From Alphaproteobacteria bacterium (lineage in GTDB: Bacteria; Pseudomonadota; Alphaproteobacteria; Micavibrionales; Micavibrionaceae): a stretch of DNA of 64,000 nucleotides. Location of the stretch: NCBI GenBank assembly GCA_002401695.1, contig NVTV01000003.1, positions 1 to 64,000 on the forward strand, read 5' to 3'. Of this stretch, positions 36,728 to 46,133 are shown in pieces. The stretch's first letter is position 1. Every line of letters starts with the position of its first letter. Made by a program: the position numbers and the translations under genes. The notes below the pieces were generated by a model that was not told the origin of the DNA, ran no database searches, and worked only from the letters and a program-made list of their open reading frames with translations.

Positions 36728-37180
36728 TTACAGTGGCGTAACAGTGGCGCCCAACGTCCCATAGAAACTTTTAGGCAACCAAAACGGTAACGGCGTAATT
36801 GGGAATTCTTGATTGCACCGCTTATAGACGGCTTGCATAGAAATATACTGCTCAGAGATGAAAAAATTCTCTCTTACCTGCTTTATCAGCTTATCTACAT
36901 TCACCTCTTCTGTGCTGAGTTCTAACCGACGACTCGCTTCAACCAGTTCGTACCAACTGTCAATCTCATTTTTGGCCTTGCGATTAGACTTTTTAATCGC
37001 GCGCATATCCTTATCCGAACATTGGTCTTTACCATCCTTCTGCGCTAATTCTTTCTTCTGCGCTAGCTCTCTCTTCTGCTTCGAATGTCTTGCCGTATAG
37101 TCGACAGCAACAGCAACAGCAGAGAAAGAGACCCCCAAGCACGTCACAATCAACAAATTGCGAAAAAATATTTTATACAT
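36728..37180 (-). CDS. Small exported charged protein of unknown function
   Basis: A 150-residue protein starting at ATG 37180 (a TTG five codons earlier is also open). The N-terminal signal is MYKIFFRNLLIVTCLGVSFS, followed by a Lys/Gln/Glu-rich stretch with the repeat ELAQKKELAQK and a helical domain with a cysteine pair (QCSDKD and KRCNQEF). Its final codons contain an 11-bp-period duplication (ACAGTGGCG at 36730-36738 and 36741-36749). No recognised family; not clearly in an operon. Confidence 0.6.
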   Translation of the reverse strand: MYKIFFRNLLIVTCLGVSFSAVAVAVDYTARHSKQKRELAQKKELAQKDGKDQCSDKDMRAIKKSNRKAKNEIDSWYELVEASRRLELSTEEVNVDKLIKQVRENFFISEQYISMQAVYKRCNQEFPITPLPFWLPKSFYGTLGATVTPL

Positions 37181-37488
37181 AATCAAGCACACCAAATCTA
37201 TTTTACGCCTCCATCATACGCTATTTTCTAAGCATTTGTAAAATTCTATACATAAATAAATGGTCAAATATAAAATAAAATATGAAAAAGAGCTTATTTT
37301 TGATATTTTATATGTGTGATGGTCTTAAATTCAATTTTATTGATATTTAAAACTTTGCAATCTGACAAGATTTGCAAGCCGCATTTAAATATGTTTGTCG
37401 TCTTCGACCTGTCTCATAGGCCATCTAAAATCCTGCCACTATCCGATCATTTTCCCTTTTTTCACTCTGACCAAGGAGAACATCCCCT

Positions 37489-38241
37489 ATGGCTAAAAAA
37501 TCTCGGAATTCAAAAAATTATGCACACCATAATAAAGAAAATATAGTGCACCCCGCCTCTTTTAAAAGTGACAAATGGCATCCGCTAGATAGAGAAATAG
37601 ATGGACGCAGAGATCAAAAATACGTCAAGAATATAAAGCCCCGCTCAAAAGGGCAGGAAAATCTTATACAATCCATCAAGGATCACAGCCTAACATTGGC
37701 GATTGGTCCGGCAGGTACAGGAAAGACATATCTGGCGATTGCCTCGGCCGTTGAAGCCCTTGAAAACGGCGATATAGAGCGCATTATTCTATCACGCCCA
37801 GCAATGGAGGCCGGAGAATCGCTCGGCTTCCTCCCTGGTGATCTCCAAGAGAAAATGGCACCGTATTTACGCCCTCTCTACGATTCACTTGGTGACCGTT
37901 TGGGCGGCAAAAAAGTGCGCCAATACCTAGAGGATGGCACAATCGAAATCGCCCCCATCGGTTTCATGCGCGGACGTACACTCAACAACGCATTTATTGT
38001 GATTGACGAAGCGCAAAACTGCACCTATGGGCAACTTAAAATGATCCTGTCGCGCCTTGGGTGGCACTCAACAATGGTCATTACCGGCGATCCCGATCAA
38101 TCGGATTTACTGGACGGGATGTCTGGGTTATCCCAGATCAGCGACAAATTAGAGGCTATTGAACGTATTGCGGTCTGCCGATTGCAGCAAACCGACATCG
38201 TTCGCCACCCTTTGGTTGCCAAGATGTTAAACGTATTGTAA
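37489..38241 (+). CDS. phoH: PhoH-like P-loop ATPase
   Basis: A 250-residue PhoH family ATPase with a polar N-terminus, Walker A AIGPAGTGKTYLA, LSRPAMEAGESLGFLPGDLQEKM, Walker B AFIVIDEAQNC and sensor TGDPDQSDLL. Alphaproteobacteria commonly have a longer PhoH near ybeY; this one has no ybeY neighbour and is the shorter type, closer to plain PhoH. The biochemical role is unsettled (RNA-linked ATPase or helicase). A 293-base AT-rich leader precedes it; AAGGAG lies before the start. A 13-bp stem terminator follows. Confidence 0.93.
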   Translation: MAKKSRNSKNYAHHNKENIVHPASFKSDKWHPLDREIDGRRDQKYVKNIKPRSKGQENLIQSIKDHSLTLAIGPAGTGKTYLAIASAVEALENGDIERIILSRPAMEAGESLGFLPGDLQEKMAPYLRPLYDSLGDRLGGKKVRQYLEDGTIEIAPIGFMRGRTLNNAFIVIDEAQNCTYGQLKMILSRLGWHSTMVITGDPDQSDLLDGMSGLSQISDKLEAIERIAVCRLQQTDIVRHPLVAKMLNVL

Positions 38242-38276
38242 ATCGCAGTCTCCGCAACGTCCCCTATAAAATACAA

Positions 38277-38314
38277 AAATCAGGCCACCCCCATCAAGGT
38301 GGCCTGATTTCTTT
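38277..38314 (+). terminator. Terminator hairpin after phoH
   Basis: AAATCAGGCCACC (38277-38289) is fully complementary to GGTGGCCTGATTT (38298-38310), a 13-bp stem with an 8-base loop, ending in a weak T tract. Confidence 0.85.
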
Positions 38315-38346
38315 CGGATAGAGTTTATTGTTTAATACACAGCAAA

Positions 38347-38361
38347 TGATAATGATTATCA
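38347..38361 (+). promoter_or_regulatory. Perfect Fur box
   Basis: TGATAATGATTATCA matches the 7-1-7 Fur consensus at 15 of 15 positions. A consensus -10 TATAAT lies at 38380-38385, so the box covers the -35 region and should block transcription when iron is plentiful. Confidence 0.85.
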
Positions 38362-38397
38362 CTATCATTGACTCTCGCATATAATCAACTACACTCA

Positions 38398-38426
38398 CCT
38401 TAGTTAAGAATCATTATCAACTAAGG
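38398..38426 (+). promoter_or_regulatory. Leader hairpin partly covering the Shine-Dalgarno site
   Basis: CCTTAGTT (38398-38405) pairs with AACTAAGG (38419-38426), 8 bp with a 13-base loop. The ribosome-binding site AAGGAG is 38423-38428, so four of its six bases are in the stem. Confidence 0.55.
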
Positions 38427-38437
38427 AGTTCTTCATC

Positions 38438-38590
38438 ATGCAAATCAATAATTCAAATAAAACCCTATTCGCAACCAGCGTTCTAAGTGCCGCCTTAGCA
38501 GGTGCGCTTGGTGAAATGGAGGAATATTTCGATGAGAGTCAATATATCCAGTCATTATTACAAAATGAAAACAAAAGCAAAATGAAATAG
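38438..38590 (+). CDS. 50-residue peptide under Fur control
   Basis: The frame runs MQINNSNKTLFATSVLSAAL and on to an acidic, Tyr/Gln-containing C-terminus (EMEEYFDESQYIQSLLQ, then a Lys tail). AAGGAG is placed 9 bases before the ATG. The small hydrophobic stretch (FATSVLSAALAGAL) could be a short membrane-seeking helix or weak signal. The perfect Fur box, TATAAT promoter and SD argue that it is real. No family recognised; the size is in the range of iron-stress peptides, but function is unknown. Confidence 0.65.
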   Translation: MQINNSNKTLFATSVLSAALAGALGEMEEYFDESQYIQSLLQNENKSKMK

Positions 38591-38676
38591 ACATCCCCCT
38601 GCACCGCCCTTTAATCGCTTTCTATAAACCTGCAACCCTGCTAAACTGAATCTAGTTTAATAACAGGGGATACATC

Positions 38677-39288
38677 ATGCTTAGTACCAAAATGCTGGGA
38701 ATCGGCACCATCATAATGATTTTGGGTATCCTCATAATTGGCAGCCATCTGTTCCAATTTACAACCAGTCCGTTGGCCACCATATTAGGCTCATTCATAG
38801 CAACAGGTGGTTTTATCCTGATGATGCTTGGTTTTTTCAGTCTAGCCGGTGGGGAGTTTGGCAAAAAAGACCTTCTCCACGCGGGTGATTCCAACGCCTT
38901 TTCAGTGGCACTGATCCGGTGCATGGTGGCCATTTCAGTTGCCGATGAGCATCTCGATGACAGTGAGATCACAGAGATCGCGCGAATATACAAACATCTG
39001 TTAAAGGTGGATACAAACGAAGATATGATCCGCAACACCGCCGCCGAGATGCAAGAACACGGCGTCAATATTCAAGGTGAGCTTAAAACTGTTTCAAAAA
39101 CCCTAAATAAAGAATTGAAAGAAAAGCTCATTATCGCCTCTCTTCTAATCCTCGCCGCAGATGGTGATATGGATGAGGGAGAGCTTATCATGTTGGACGA
39201 TATAAGATTGGGACTGGGCATGTCCCTAGGCCAGATTGATAAGATCAAAGAAAACTTTTTGAGTAAGCGGGATTTAACGCAGGTTTAG
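38677..39288 (+). CDS. TerB-like protein with N-terminal membrane hairpin
   Basis: A 203-residue protein with two N-terminal membrane helices (GIGTIIMILGILIIGSHLF and TILGSFIATGGFILMMLGFF) and a cytoplasmic helical domain resembling TerB: two repeats with acidic loops, VADEHLDDSEITEIAR and AADGDMDEGELIMLDD, that could bind a metal ion. TerB domains occur in tellurite resistance and in stress membrane complexes. Its last 45 bases are repeated at 40096-40140 beyond the next gene. Confidence 0.75.
   Translation: MLSTKMLGIGTIIMILGILIIGSHLFQFTTSPLATILGSFIATGGFILMMLGFFSLAGGEFGKKDLLHAGDSNAFSVALIRCMVAISVADEHLDDSEITEIARIYKHLLKVDTNEDMIRNTAAEMQEHGVNIQGELKTVSKTLNKELKEKLIIASLLILAADGDMDEGELIMLDDIRLGLGMSLGQIDKIKENFLSKRDLTQV
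39244..39288. repeat. 45-bp direct repeat, copy 1 (3' end of terB-like gene)
   Basis: Copy 1 is identical to 40096-40140. It ends at the TAG stop of the terB-like gene and begins one base before a TCA that reads as a TGA stop on the minus strand. Confidence 0.97.
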
Positions 39289-39306
39289 AGCTAAACGCCT
39301 TATTTC

Positions 39307-40002
39307 TTACAAATTCTGTTCAGCCGTATGATTGTAATTTGAATCTATAGCCTTTGATAGCACCGGATCTATTTCCATCAAATAATCTAAAAAGACACGA
39401 TTGCCTTGTGCTGCCTGAAAAGATGGAGAAACCCGAAGTCTGGCAATTGCGGCATCATCGTCCACTCCGTTTCTCACACTACTAAAGAAAGACGCAACAT
39501 GTGTGCCCTCTCCGCGTGCTGTAATGTAGGGGAAAAAATTCTCATTCTCTGCATTTTCAAGCGTCGCTAATAACTGCATCCCCTGCCCATCAGGACAGCG
39601 ATATTTAGCCATAGTATATAATTGCTTCATAATCTCATTTGGATATTTTTCCGCTAATATCTTCATCGATGAGTTTGTCACTATATGCTCTGCATACTCA
39701 ATAACGGCATCTTCCGGAACAAGATCGCCTATTTCACGCAAGAAAACACCAAACTCATTCACTACCGAATTTGAAGGATTCTTTACCCGATCTTCATCTG
39801 CGGCATACACATCAAAAACCTTATAAGTATCTTCGGATTCTGAAACCGCCTTAACACCATCCATAAACTGTTTGGCTGTTAATCTGCCATCTTCTGATTT
39901 TGTAGATTCAAAACGCATATCTCCATTTTGCGTGATAACATTTTCAGAGAAGGCATTTAAAGACGCGCCAGCCGCAATACGTTTAAAAATTCTATTCAAC
40001 AT
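39307..40002 (-). CDS. Orphan cytoplasmic protein bracketed by a 45-bp direct repeat
   Basis: A 231-residue protein, mixed alpha/beta in appearance and acidic, with no signal, membrane or enzymatic motif I recognise (it includes QFMDGVKAVSESEDTYKVFD and MAKYRCPDGQGMQLLATLE). It reads opposite to its left neighbour and lies wholly inside the block between the two copies of the repeat. The block may therefore have been gained as a unit. No recombinase is near. Family unknown. Confidence 0.65.
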   Translation of the reverse strand: MLNRIFKRIAAGASLNAFSENVITQNGDMRFESTKSEDGRLTAKQFMDGVKAVSESEDTYKVFDVYAADEDRVKNPSNSVVNEFGVFLREIGDLVPEDAVIEYAEHIVTNSSMKILAEKYPNEIMKQLYTMAKYRCPDGQGMQLLATLENAENENFFPYITARGEGTHVASFFSSVRNGVDDDAAIARLRVSPSFQAAQGNRVFLDYLMEIDPVLSKAIDSNYNHTAEQNL

Positions 40003-40095
40003 TTTATTTACCCCTGCATTTATAATCGTTACGAAGGATATAAACTATATGATGGTGCAGCACAAACATAACGTTCAATATTTATCGCACATAGA

Positions 40096-40140
40096 ATCAA
40101 AGAAAACTTTTTGAGTAAGCGGGATTTAACGCAGGTTTAG
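40096..40140. repeat. 45-bp direct repeat, copy 2
   Basis: An exact copy of 39244-39288, 852 bases downstream of copy 1. On the minus strand it encodes the last residues of the possible small ORF at 40097-40213. Confidence 0.97.
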
Positions 40141-40213
40141 GTCGCGATTTTTTCAGCTTTTTATACATCACCCCAAAGATCATAAAAGCCGCGCTGAAAC
40201 GAATCCATAATAT
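40097..40213 (-). CDS. Possible 38-residue membrane peptide with ATA in the start position
   Basis: The open frame reads LWIRFSAAFMIFGVMYKKL then a basic Pro-rich tail ending NPAYSKSFL. A hydrophobic helix followed by a positive patch resembles a small membrane peptide. Only an ATA (40211-40213) lies at the expected start, with GGGGAG 9 bases before; an internal ATG would give a shorter peptide. The stop codon is the first full codon of repeat copy 2, so the frame ends where the repeat begins. Low confidence. Confidence 0.3.
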   Translation of the reverse strand: MLWIRFSAAFMIFGVMYKKLKKSRPKPALNPAYSKSFL

Positions 40214-40227
40214 ACCCCGGCTCTCCC

Positions 40228-40458
40228 CTAAACCAACCGCACATTACTATCGCGCCAGCGGCGGATGTTTCCGGTAGAGGTTAGTTTTTTGGCTTCGACG
40301 AGGGCGTAGATACGCTCGGCGACGTTTTGACCGCTTAACGCGTCTTTATCAAAGGCGGGGTCATCAAACACTTTTGATATGACGAGCGCGGTCTTCTGCC
40401 ACTCCCCACTGGCGGCAGATAAAATCATCGTATCAATATCATCATTTATTTTTGTCAT
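40228..40458 (-). CDS. Small DUF3658-like protein (paralogue A)
   Basis: A 76-residue protein with the pattern IDTMILSAASGEWQKTALVI, then NVAERIYALVEAKKL and the ending NIRRWRDSNVRLV. It is clearly related to the protein at 40665-40907 and resembles DUF3658. It starts immediately after the stop of the 62-residue gene (TAAATG), so the three small genes form one tight run after thiC. Function unknown. Confidence 0.75.
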   Translation of the reverse strand: MTKINDDIDTMILSAASGEWQKTALVISKVFDDPAFDKDALSGQNVAERIYALVEAKKLTSTGNIRRWRDSNVRLV

Positions 40459-40647
40459 TTATGCATCCTCAAAACGCTGTTTAGCCGCGGCCATCCATTT
40501 TTCGCCGTCTTCTTTGGCTTTATTCTTACTGGCTTCCATTACATCAGCATGATCCGCCATGTAATGCGGCATCATCTGCTGGAACCATTTTTCAAAAGTC
40601 TCCGCGTTAAACGTTGTTTCGCACATATCACAAGATAGTGTTTTCAT
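40459..40647 (-). CDS. Small CxxC protein
   Basis: A 62-residue protein starting MKTLSCDMCETTFNAETFEK, with a single CxxC pair, and continuing HYMADHADVMEASKNKAKED. His and Cys could form a zinc or iron site. It resembles small DUF1059-like proteins, but that assignment is loose. It lies between the two DUF3658-like paralogues and is adjacent to both with minimal spacing. Confidence 0.65.
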   Translation of the reverse strand: MKTLSCDMCETTFNAETFEKWFQQMMPHYMADHADVMEASKNKAKEDGEKWMAAAKQRFEDA

Positions 40648-40664
40648 CGGGGGTTCCTTTTAAA

Positions 40665-40907
40665 TTATTTTTCTAATGTACTCGTTAACCGAATTTCACT
40701 AAACCGCCAGCGTGATAAATCGCCTGCGCCTTCCAATTTACCTGCCTCAATGAGAGAACGAATACGCTTCTCAATGGCTAAACCATTCTCATCATGTGGT
40801 GGCTGACCCAATTCCTGGGAAACATCCACGATAATCCTTGCCACTTTCATGAAACGCTTTGTGCAAGCCTCAAGAATGTAATCGTCAATTGTTTCATTGC
40901 CCCCCAT
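40665..40907 (-). CDS. Small DUF3658-like protein (paralogue B)
   Basis: An 80-residue protein: TIDDYILEACTKRFMKVARI, EKRIRSLIEAGKLEGAGDLS and RWRFSEIRL. These segments line up with paralogue A at 40228-40458. Its start directly follows the thiC stop (TAAATGG), so it is translationally close to thiC. Function unknown; conserved DUF3658 is often found as a stand-alone small protein. Confidence 0.75.
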   Translation of the reverse strand: MGGNETIDDYILEACTKRFMKVARIIVDVSQELGQPPHDENGLAIEKRIRSLIEAGKLEGAGDLSRWRFSEIRLTSTLEK

Positions 40908-42734
<1,827 letters not shown>

Positions 42735-42741
42735 CTACTCC

Positions 42742-43086
42742 CTACATATAATACGTATCTTTAGCCATATCGCGAATTTCAAGCGTTATAGAACAATGCT
42801 TTACTGTATCAGCAACGCGATTTTTCATCATCTTGTGTAATGCATCACCATATTTATTTTTCGTCGCGTTATCGCGCCCTTCAAGTAACAAAAGCGTCAG
42901 ATGCAACATATGACCACGAGAACCACGCTCTCCCACAGACACATAATTACATGCCAATGCTCGTGTTTTTATGCGTTCTCTATCAATACCCTGCGCGGCA
43001 AGTTCCTCATGAAGGTCATAAACCAGCTTTGAAACATTTATGATATCCCCAAGGTTTTTAGAATATTCCAATGTGATGTGTGGCAT
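42742..43086 (-). CDS. 5-carboxymethyl-2-hydroxymuconate isomerase-like protein (tautomerase superfamily)
   Basis: A 114-residue protein beginning with Pro2 (MPHITLEYSKNL), the catalytic N-terminal proline of the tautomerase superfamily, with RALACNYVSVGERG and HMLHLTLLLLEGRDNATKNKY as in CHMI. CHMI isomerises a homoprotocatechuate breakdown product, but no other such gene is seen. It is the first gene after the TPP riboswitch and lies 13 bases before thiC, so it may have a thiamine-linked or scavenging role; this is inferred from position. Confidence 0.85.
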   Translation of the reverse strand: MPHITLEYSKNLGDIINVSKLVYDLHEELAAQGIDRERIKTRALACNYVSVGERGSRGHMLHLTLLLLEGRDNATKNKYGDALHKMMKNRVADTVKHCSITLEIRDMAKDTYYM

Positions 43087-43100
43087 TTTATAAATGTCCT

Positions 43101-43206
43101 TTTCCTACGCGGGGTTTTGCCCACAGGTTCCAAGGGTATACTCTCAGCTTTCTTATTATTTTACGGTCTAACGACCGCCTCGCATAATAATAAAGCACCC
43201 CTAAGG
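43101..43206 (-). promoter_or_regulatory. TPP riboswitch (thi box)
   Basis: Read on the minus strand: AGGGGTGC, then a P3-type extension GCGGTCGTTAGACCG, then GCTGAGAGTATACCCTTGGA, ACCTG and CGCGTAGGAA. These are the conserved blocks of the TPP aptamer. It ends about 15 bases before the start of the CHMI-like gene, so translation control is likely. Confidence 0.95.
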
Positions 43207-43312
43207 TTATATTTTATATATTCGCAGCTTTGCTTTAATGAAAGGAATTGTCAAGTGAGCAGATAAGAATTATAACCCTGTTATCAGGTTTTATAAAAGG
43301 AAAGTACAGGCT

Positions 43313-43996
43313 ATGAAAAAACGTATATTCAGATGGGCAATATTACTCGTAGTTGGGTTTGGTATCGGATCGGGTATTGGCTATCTCAAAGCACAAAGAA
43401 CGCTTGATTCCGGTGTTATTCCACTGTCCCCTGATGATCAAAGCGCAGCATCGGCAGCGACCATCCTTAAACAACCAGTTTCAACAGAAAATAACACAAC
43501 CTCCGCCGCGTCAAATATTGGCGGCGCATTCACCCTGATTGATCATAATGGGCAAGAAGTGACAAACGATACATATGCCGACATGTACAAGCTGGTCTTT
43601 TTTGGATTTACGTACTGCCCTGCGGTTTGCCCGACAGAGCTGCAGAAAATCACACGCATCATGGACGAGCTTGGCGAAGATTATGCACACACTATTACAC
43701 CTATGTTCATTACCGTGGATCCAGAGCGCGATGACGTTGAAACAATGAAAAATTATGTCACGCAATTCCACCCCAGCTTAGTTGGCCTAACAGGCAGCAA
43801 CGAACAAATAGAGGCCGTAAAGAATGCCTTTAAAGTGTATTCGTCTAAAGTTGAAAATGACATGATGGATGAATATATGATCGATCATTCATCCTTTATA
43901 TACCTGATGGATTGGGATAATCACCTGATTTCTATGTACCCGTCGAAAGATACCGTTACAGACATCATAAGGGATATAAATAAGAACAACATATAG
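43313..43996 (+). CDS. Sco1/SenC/PrrC family copper protein
   Basis: A 227-residue membrane-anchored thioredoxin-fold protein: N-terminal transmembrane segment (WAILLVVGFGIGSGIGYL), then a flexible linker and domain with copper ligands C102 and C106 in GFTYCPAVCPTELQ and His192 in YMIDHSSFIYLMD. Sco proteins deliver copper to the Cu-A site of cytochrome c oxidase on the outer face of the membrane. The order and residues are complete. It is alone on its strand, divergent from the thiamine operon. Confidence 0.95.
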   Translation: MKKRIFRWAILLVVGFGIGSGIGYLKAQRTLDSGVIPLSPDDQSAASAATILKQPVSTENNTTSAASNIGGAFTLIDHNGQEVTNDTYADMYKLVFFGFTYCPAVCPTELQKITRIMDELGEDYAHTITPMFITVDPERDDVETMKNYVTQFHPSLVGLTGSNEQIEAVKNAFKVYSSKVENDMMDEYMIDHSSFIYLMDWDNHLISMYPSKDTVTDIIRDINKNNI

Positions 43997-44016
43997 GAAG
44001 AAAAATCAGAAACGCC

Positions 44017-44319
44017 CTAATCATCAAAAAGGGCAGATATTTTCATCGCATAACCCATAGAACCCTGTATTTTAAGTTTTCCGGTCATAAAAGCCATGGT
44101 TGGGTCTTGCGTACCATCAATGATGCTCTCAAATAAACCAAGAGAACACACAAAGGTCGTATCGGCATCGGCATCCTCATTGCTCATCACAGCGGGATTT
44201 TGTGTGCCATCAATATGAATAATACCGTCACCCCCAAAATCAAGTTTGATTTTTGCACCAAGCTGAGGGGCATAAATTAGCTTTTCGCGGATGGTTTTTT
44301 CGATGTTTTCAAATGTCAT
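44017..44319 (-). CDS. SCP2 sterol-carrier-like domain protein
   Basis: A 100-residue single-domain protein: MTFENIEKTIREKLIYAPQL, AKIKLDFGGDGIIHIDGTQN, TTFVCSLGLFESIIDGTQDP and TMAFMTGKLKIQGSMGYAMK. These are the SCP2 lipid-binding-fold landmarks. Members bind acyl-CoAs or lipids. The start chosen is ATG 44319; an ATG two codons earlier is equally possible and a longer frame is not family-like. It converges with the Sco gene. Confidence 0.9.
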   Translation of the reverse strand: MTFENIEKTIREKLIYAPQLGAKIKLDFGGDGIIHIDGTQNPAVMSNEDADADTTFVCSLGLFESIIDGTQDPTMAFMTGKLKIQGSMGYAMKISALFDD

Positions 44320-44488
44320 GCACATACTATACAGACTTTTTCCCCAAAAATAAGTGGGTAAAATGATGAAATTTCTTTTTGTTGTTTTCAAAAACTGTAA
44401 GTATGTAGTTATAAATATCGAATCACCCCCTCCATGGTCAAATTCTGCCTGACCTTTTCAAATCTTATCCGTCTCTAAGGCCTTTACG

Positions 44489-45940
44489 ATGACACACAAA
44501 CTGTTAGCAACATCTCTACTCGCTGCTTGTCTGGCAACCACATCGCTGATAAGCATCAGCGTCATGGCCGATGACGCTGAATTGTATTTTTACCCTAAAG
44601 ACAAATGGACGGTTGAGCGTATCAATAACGGCGATGCGGAAAACGCACTGCAAACCTGTGCACTTAGCAATCAGTTGAATAACGGATATATTATCCAACT
44701 GGCAGGAACATCAAAGGGGTTTACAAACCTTAACATTGATTTCAGACAAGACAGTTTTACCGAAAACCAAAAATACGAGGTTAGGTATAGCGTTCCAGGG
44801 ATAATAGAAAAAGTAATCCCGACAAAAGCGTTCAAGAAGAGCTTGCTTGTCAGCGACCTTCGCCATGAAAGTGAATTCGCAAAGGCTCTACGCACAACCA
44901 GTGTTTTAGATGTGCAAATCAGAGATACAAAATTCAGACTATATATGACCGGATTGGAAGCAACGCTGCCGGAATATACGGACTGCATCACACCTGCAGC
45001 AACAATGGCCGCAGCAAAAACGGAACAAATGCCAATGCCGTCATTGTCGCCGCCCAGAAAAAATACCTCCGGCAATATCGCACCACCACCACCAATATTG
45101 GGCTCTTCCTACAGTTCAGAGGATACAGCGCAACAAGCAGACGCAGCGATGCCCGCATTACGCCCCGAACCATCAAATAAACCACGCTATACGGAACAGC
45201 TTGCCAAGCAGCTCAAAGAGGAAAGCGAAAAATACAAACCATCGATAGAACCAGAGGCTTTCGCACATACAAAGGATACGTCCAGTATGCTGCTCTCTGC
45301 GGCAGAGACACCGCCGAATAAAACCACAATCCAAACAGCCAAGTCGCCTAAGCCTGTTTATCACATCAACAAGCTAAAACCGATGGCCGTAGACCTTACG
45401 CATGCTGCACAACAAGAACAGCCATCCATTACCGTTGCCAGCGCGATAGTGCCAGCAACAAGCGATGACGCAGCACAATATTTTGCGGCCATTGAACCCA
45501 CAAGCGGCACACCAAACACCGCTTCTGTAGATATGCGCAACAAAATATCAGATTTAGAGCAGCGTATAGGCGCTCTTTTGCAAAAAAACAAACTTCTTGA
45601 TGAAGAGCTAAAAAGCACATTGCATGATGCACAAAGCGAGCGGTTATCCGTCTCATCAGATAACTGGAATCTTGAACGCGCAACAATGAAGTTCAATGAA
45701 TCAGAGCGTCAGATCATGCGCATGGGTCGCCAACTTCAAACACAAAAAGCACAATGCCAGCAGGAAAAATCAGAACTTGAAAATATGCTGTTTGACCCTG
45801 AACTGACAAATCAACAACAACTTGCCAGCCTTGCTTCGTTGGAAAACGATCTGGACACGGTAAAATCCGATTTCTACAGACAGCAACGCCAATATGAAGA
45901 GCGCATAAGATTGCTGGAAAAACAACTAAACGCTCAATAG
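44489..45940 (+). CDS. Exported protein with C-terminal coiled coil, unknown function
   Basis: A 483-residue protein with a signal peptide (KLLATSLLAACLATTSLISI). The N-terminal third (about 28-170) looks like a beta-rich domain ending LPEYTDCITPAA. The middle is Pro/Ser/Thr-rich low complexity. From about residue 345 a long coiled coil follows, with SDLEQRIGALLQKNKLLDEE and QKAQCQQEKSELENM. Such a layout suggests an envelope tether or scaffold. Not recognised as a family. Confidence 0.75.
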   Translation: MTHKLLATSLLAACLATTSLISISVMADDAELYFYPKDKWTVERINNGDAENALQTCALSNQLNNGYIIQLAGTSKGFTNLNIDFRQDSFTENQKYEVRYSVPGIIEKVIPTKAFKKSLLVSDLRHESEFAKALRTTSVLDVQIRDTKFRLYMTGLEATLPEYTDCITPAATMAAAKTEQMPMPSLSPPRKNTSGNIAPPPPILGSSYSSEDTAQQADAAMPALRPEPSNKPRYTEQLAKQLKEESEKYKPSIEPEAFAHTKDTSSMLLSAAETPPNKTTIQTAKSPKPVYHINKLKPMAVDLTHAAQQEQPSITVASAIVPATSDDAAQYFAAIEPTSGTPNTASVDMRNKISDLEQRIGALLQKNKLLDEELKSTLHDAQSERLSVSSDNWNLERATMKFNESERQIMRMGRQLQTQKAQCQQEKSELENMLFDPELTNQQQLASLASLENDLDTVKSDFYRQQRQYEERIRLLEKQLNAQ

Positions 45941-46086
45941 AGTTAGAGTATTTTGACTGAGTACCTTACTGTTTTCACTTGAGTAATAATTTACTGCGTA
46001 CAAATATACTTTTTTAATATACTGCTTAAATGCTGCGTTGACACTTGAGTTACTGAGTATATTTCTCTACTTTTTCTGCGTAAATT

Positions 46087-46114
46087 AAGGTCGGTTCCCC
46101 CCGACCTTTTTTTT
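46087..46114. terminator. Strong rho-independent terminator
   Basis: AAGGTCGG (46087-46094) and CCGACCTT (46101-46108) form an 8-bp stem with a 6-base loop, followed by eight T's in the rightward sense. It serves the exported coiled-coil gene. Confidence 0.9.
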
Positions 46115-46133
46115 ATGCTTTTTCTAAATCATG

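Noticed and set aside
45941..46086. Repeated ACTTGAGT and TACTG words in the gap before the terminator
   Set aside because: The copies are short and imperfect, and no array or stem could be built from them.
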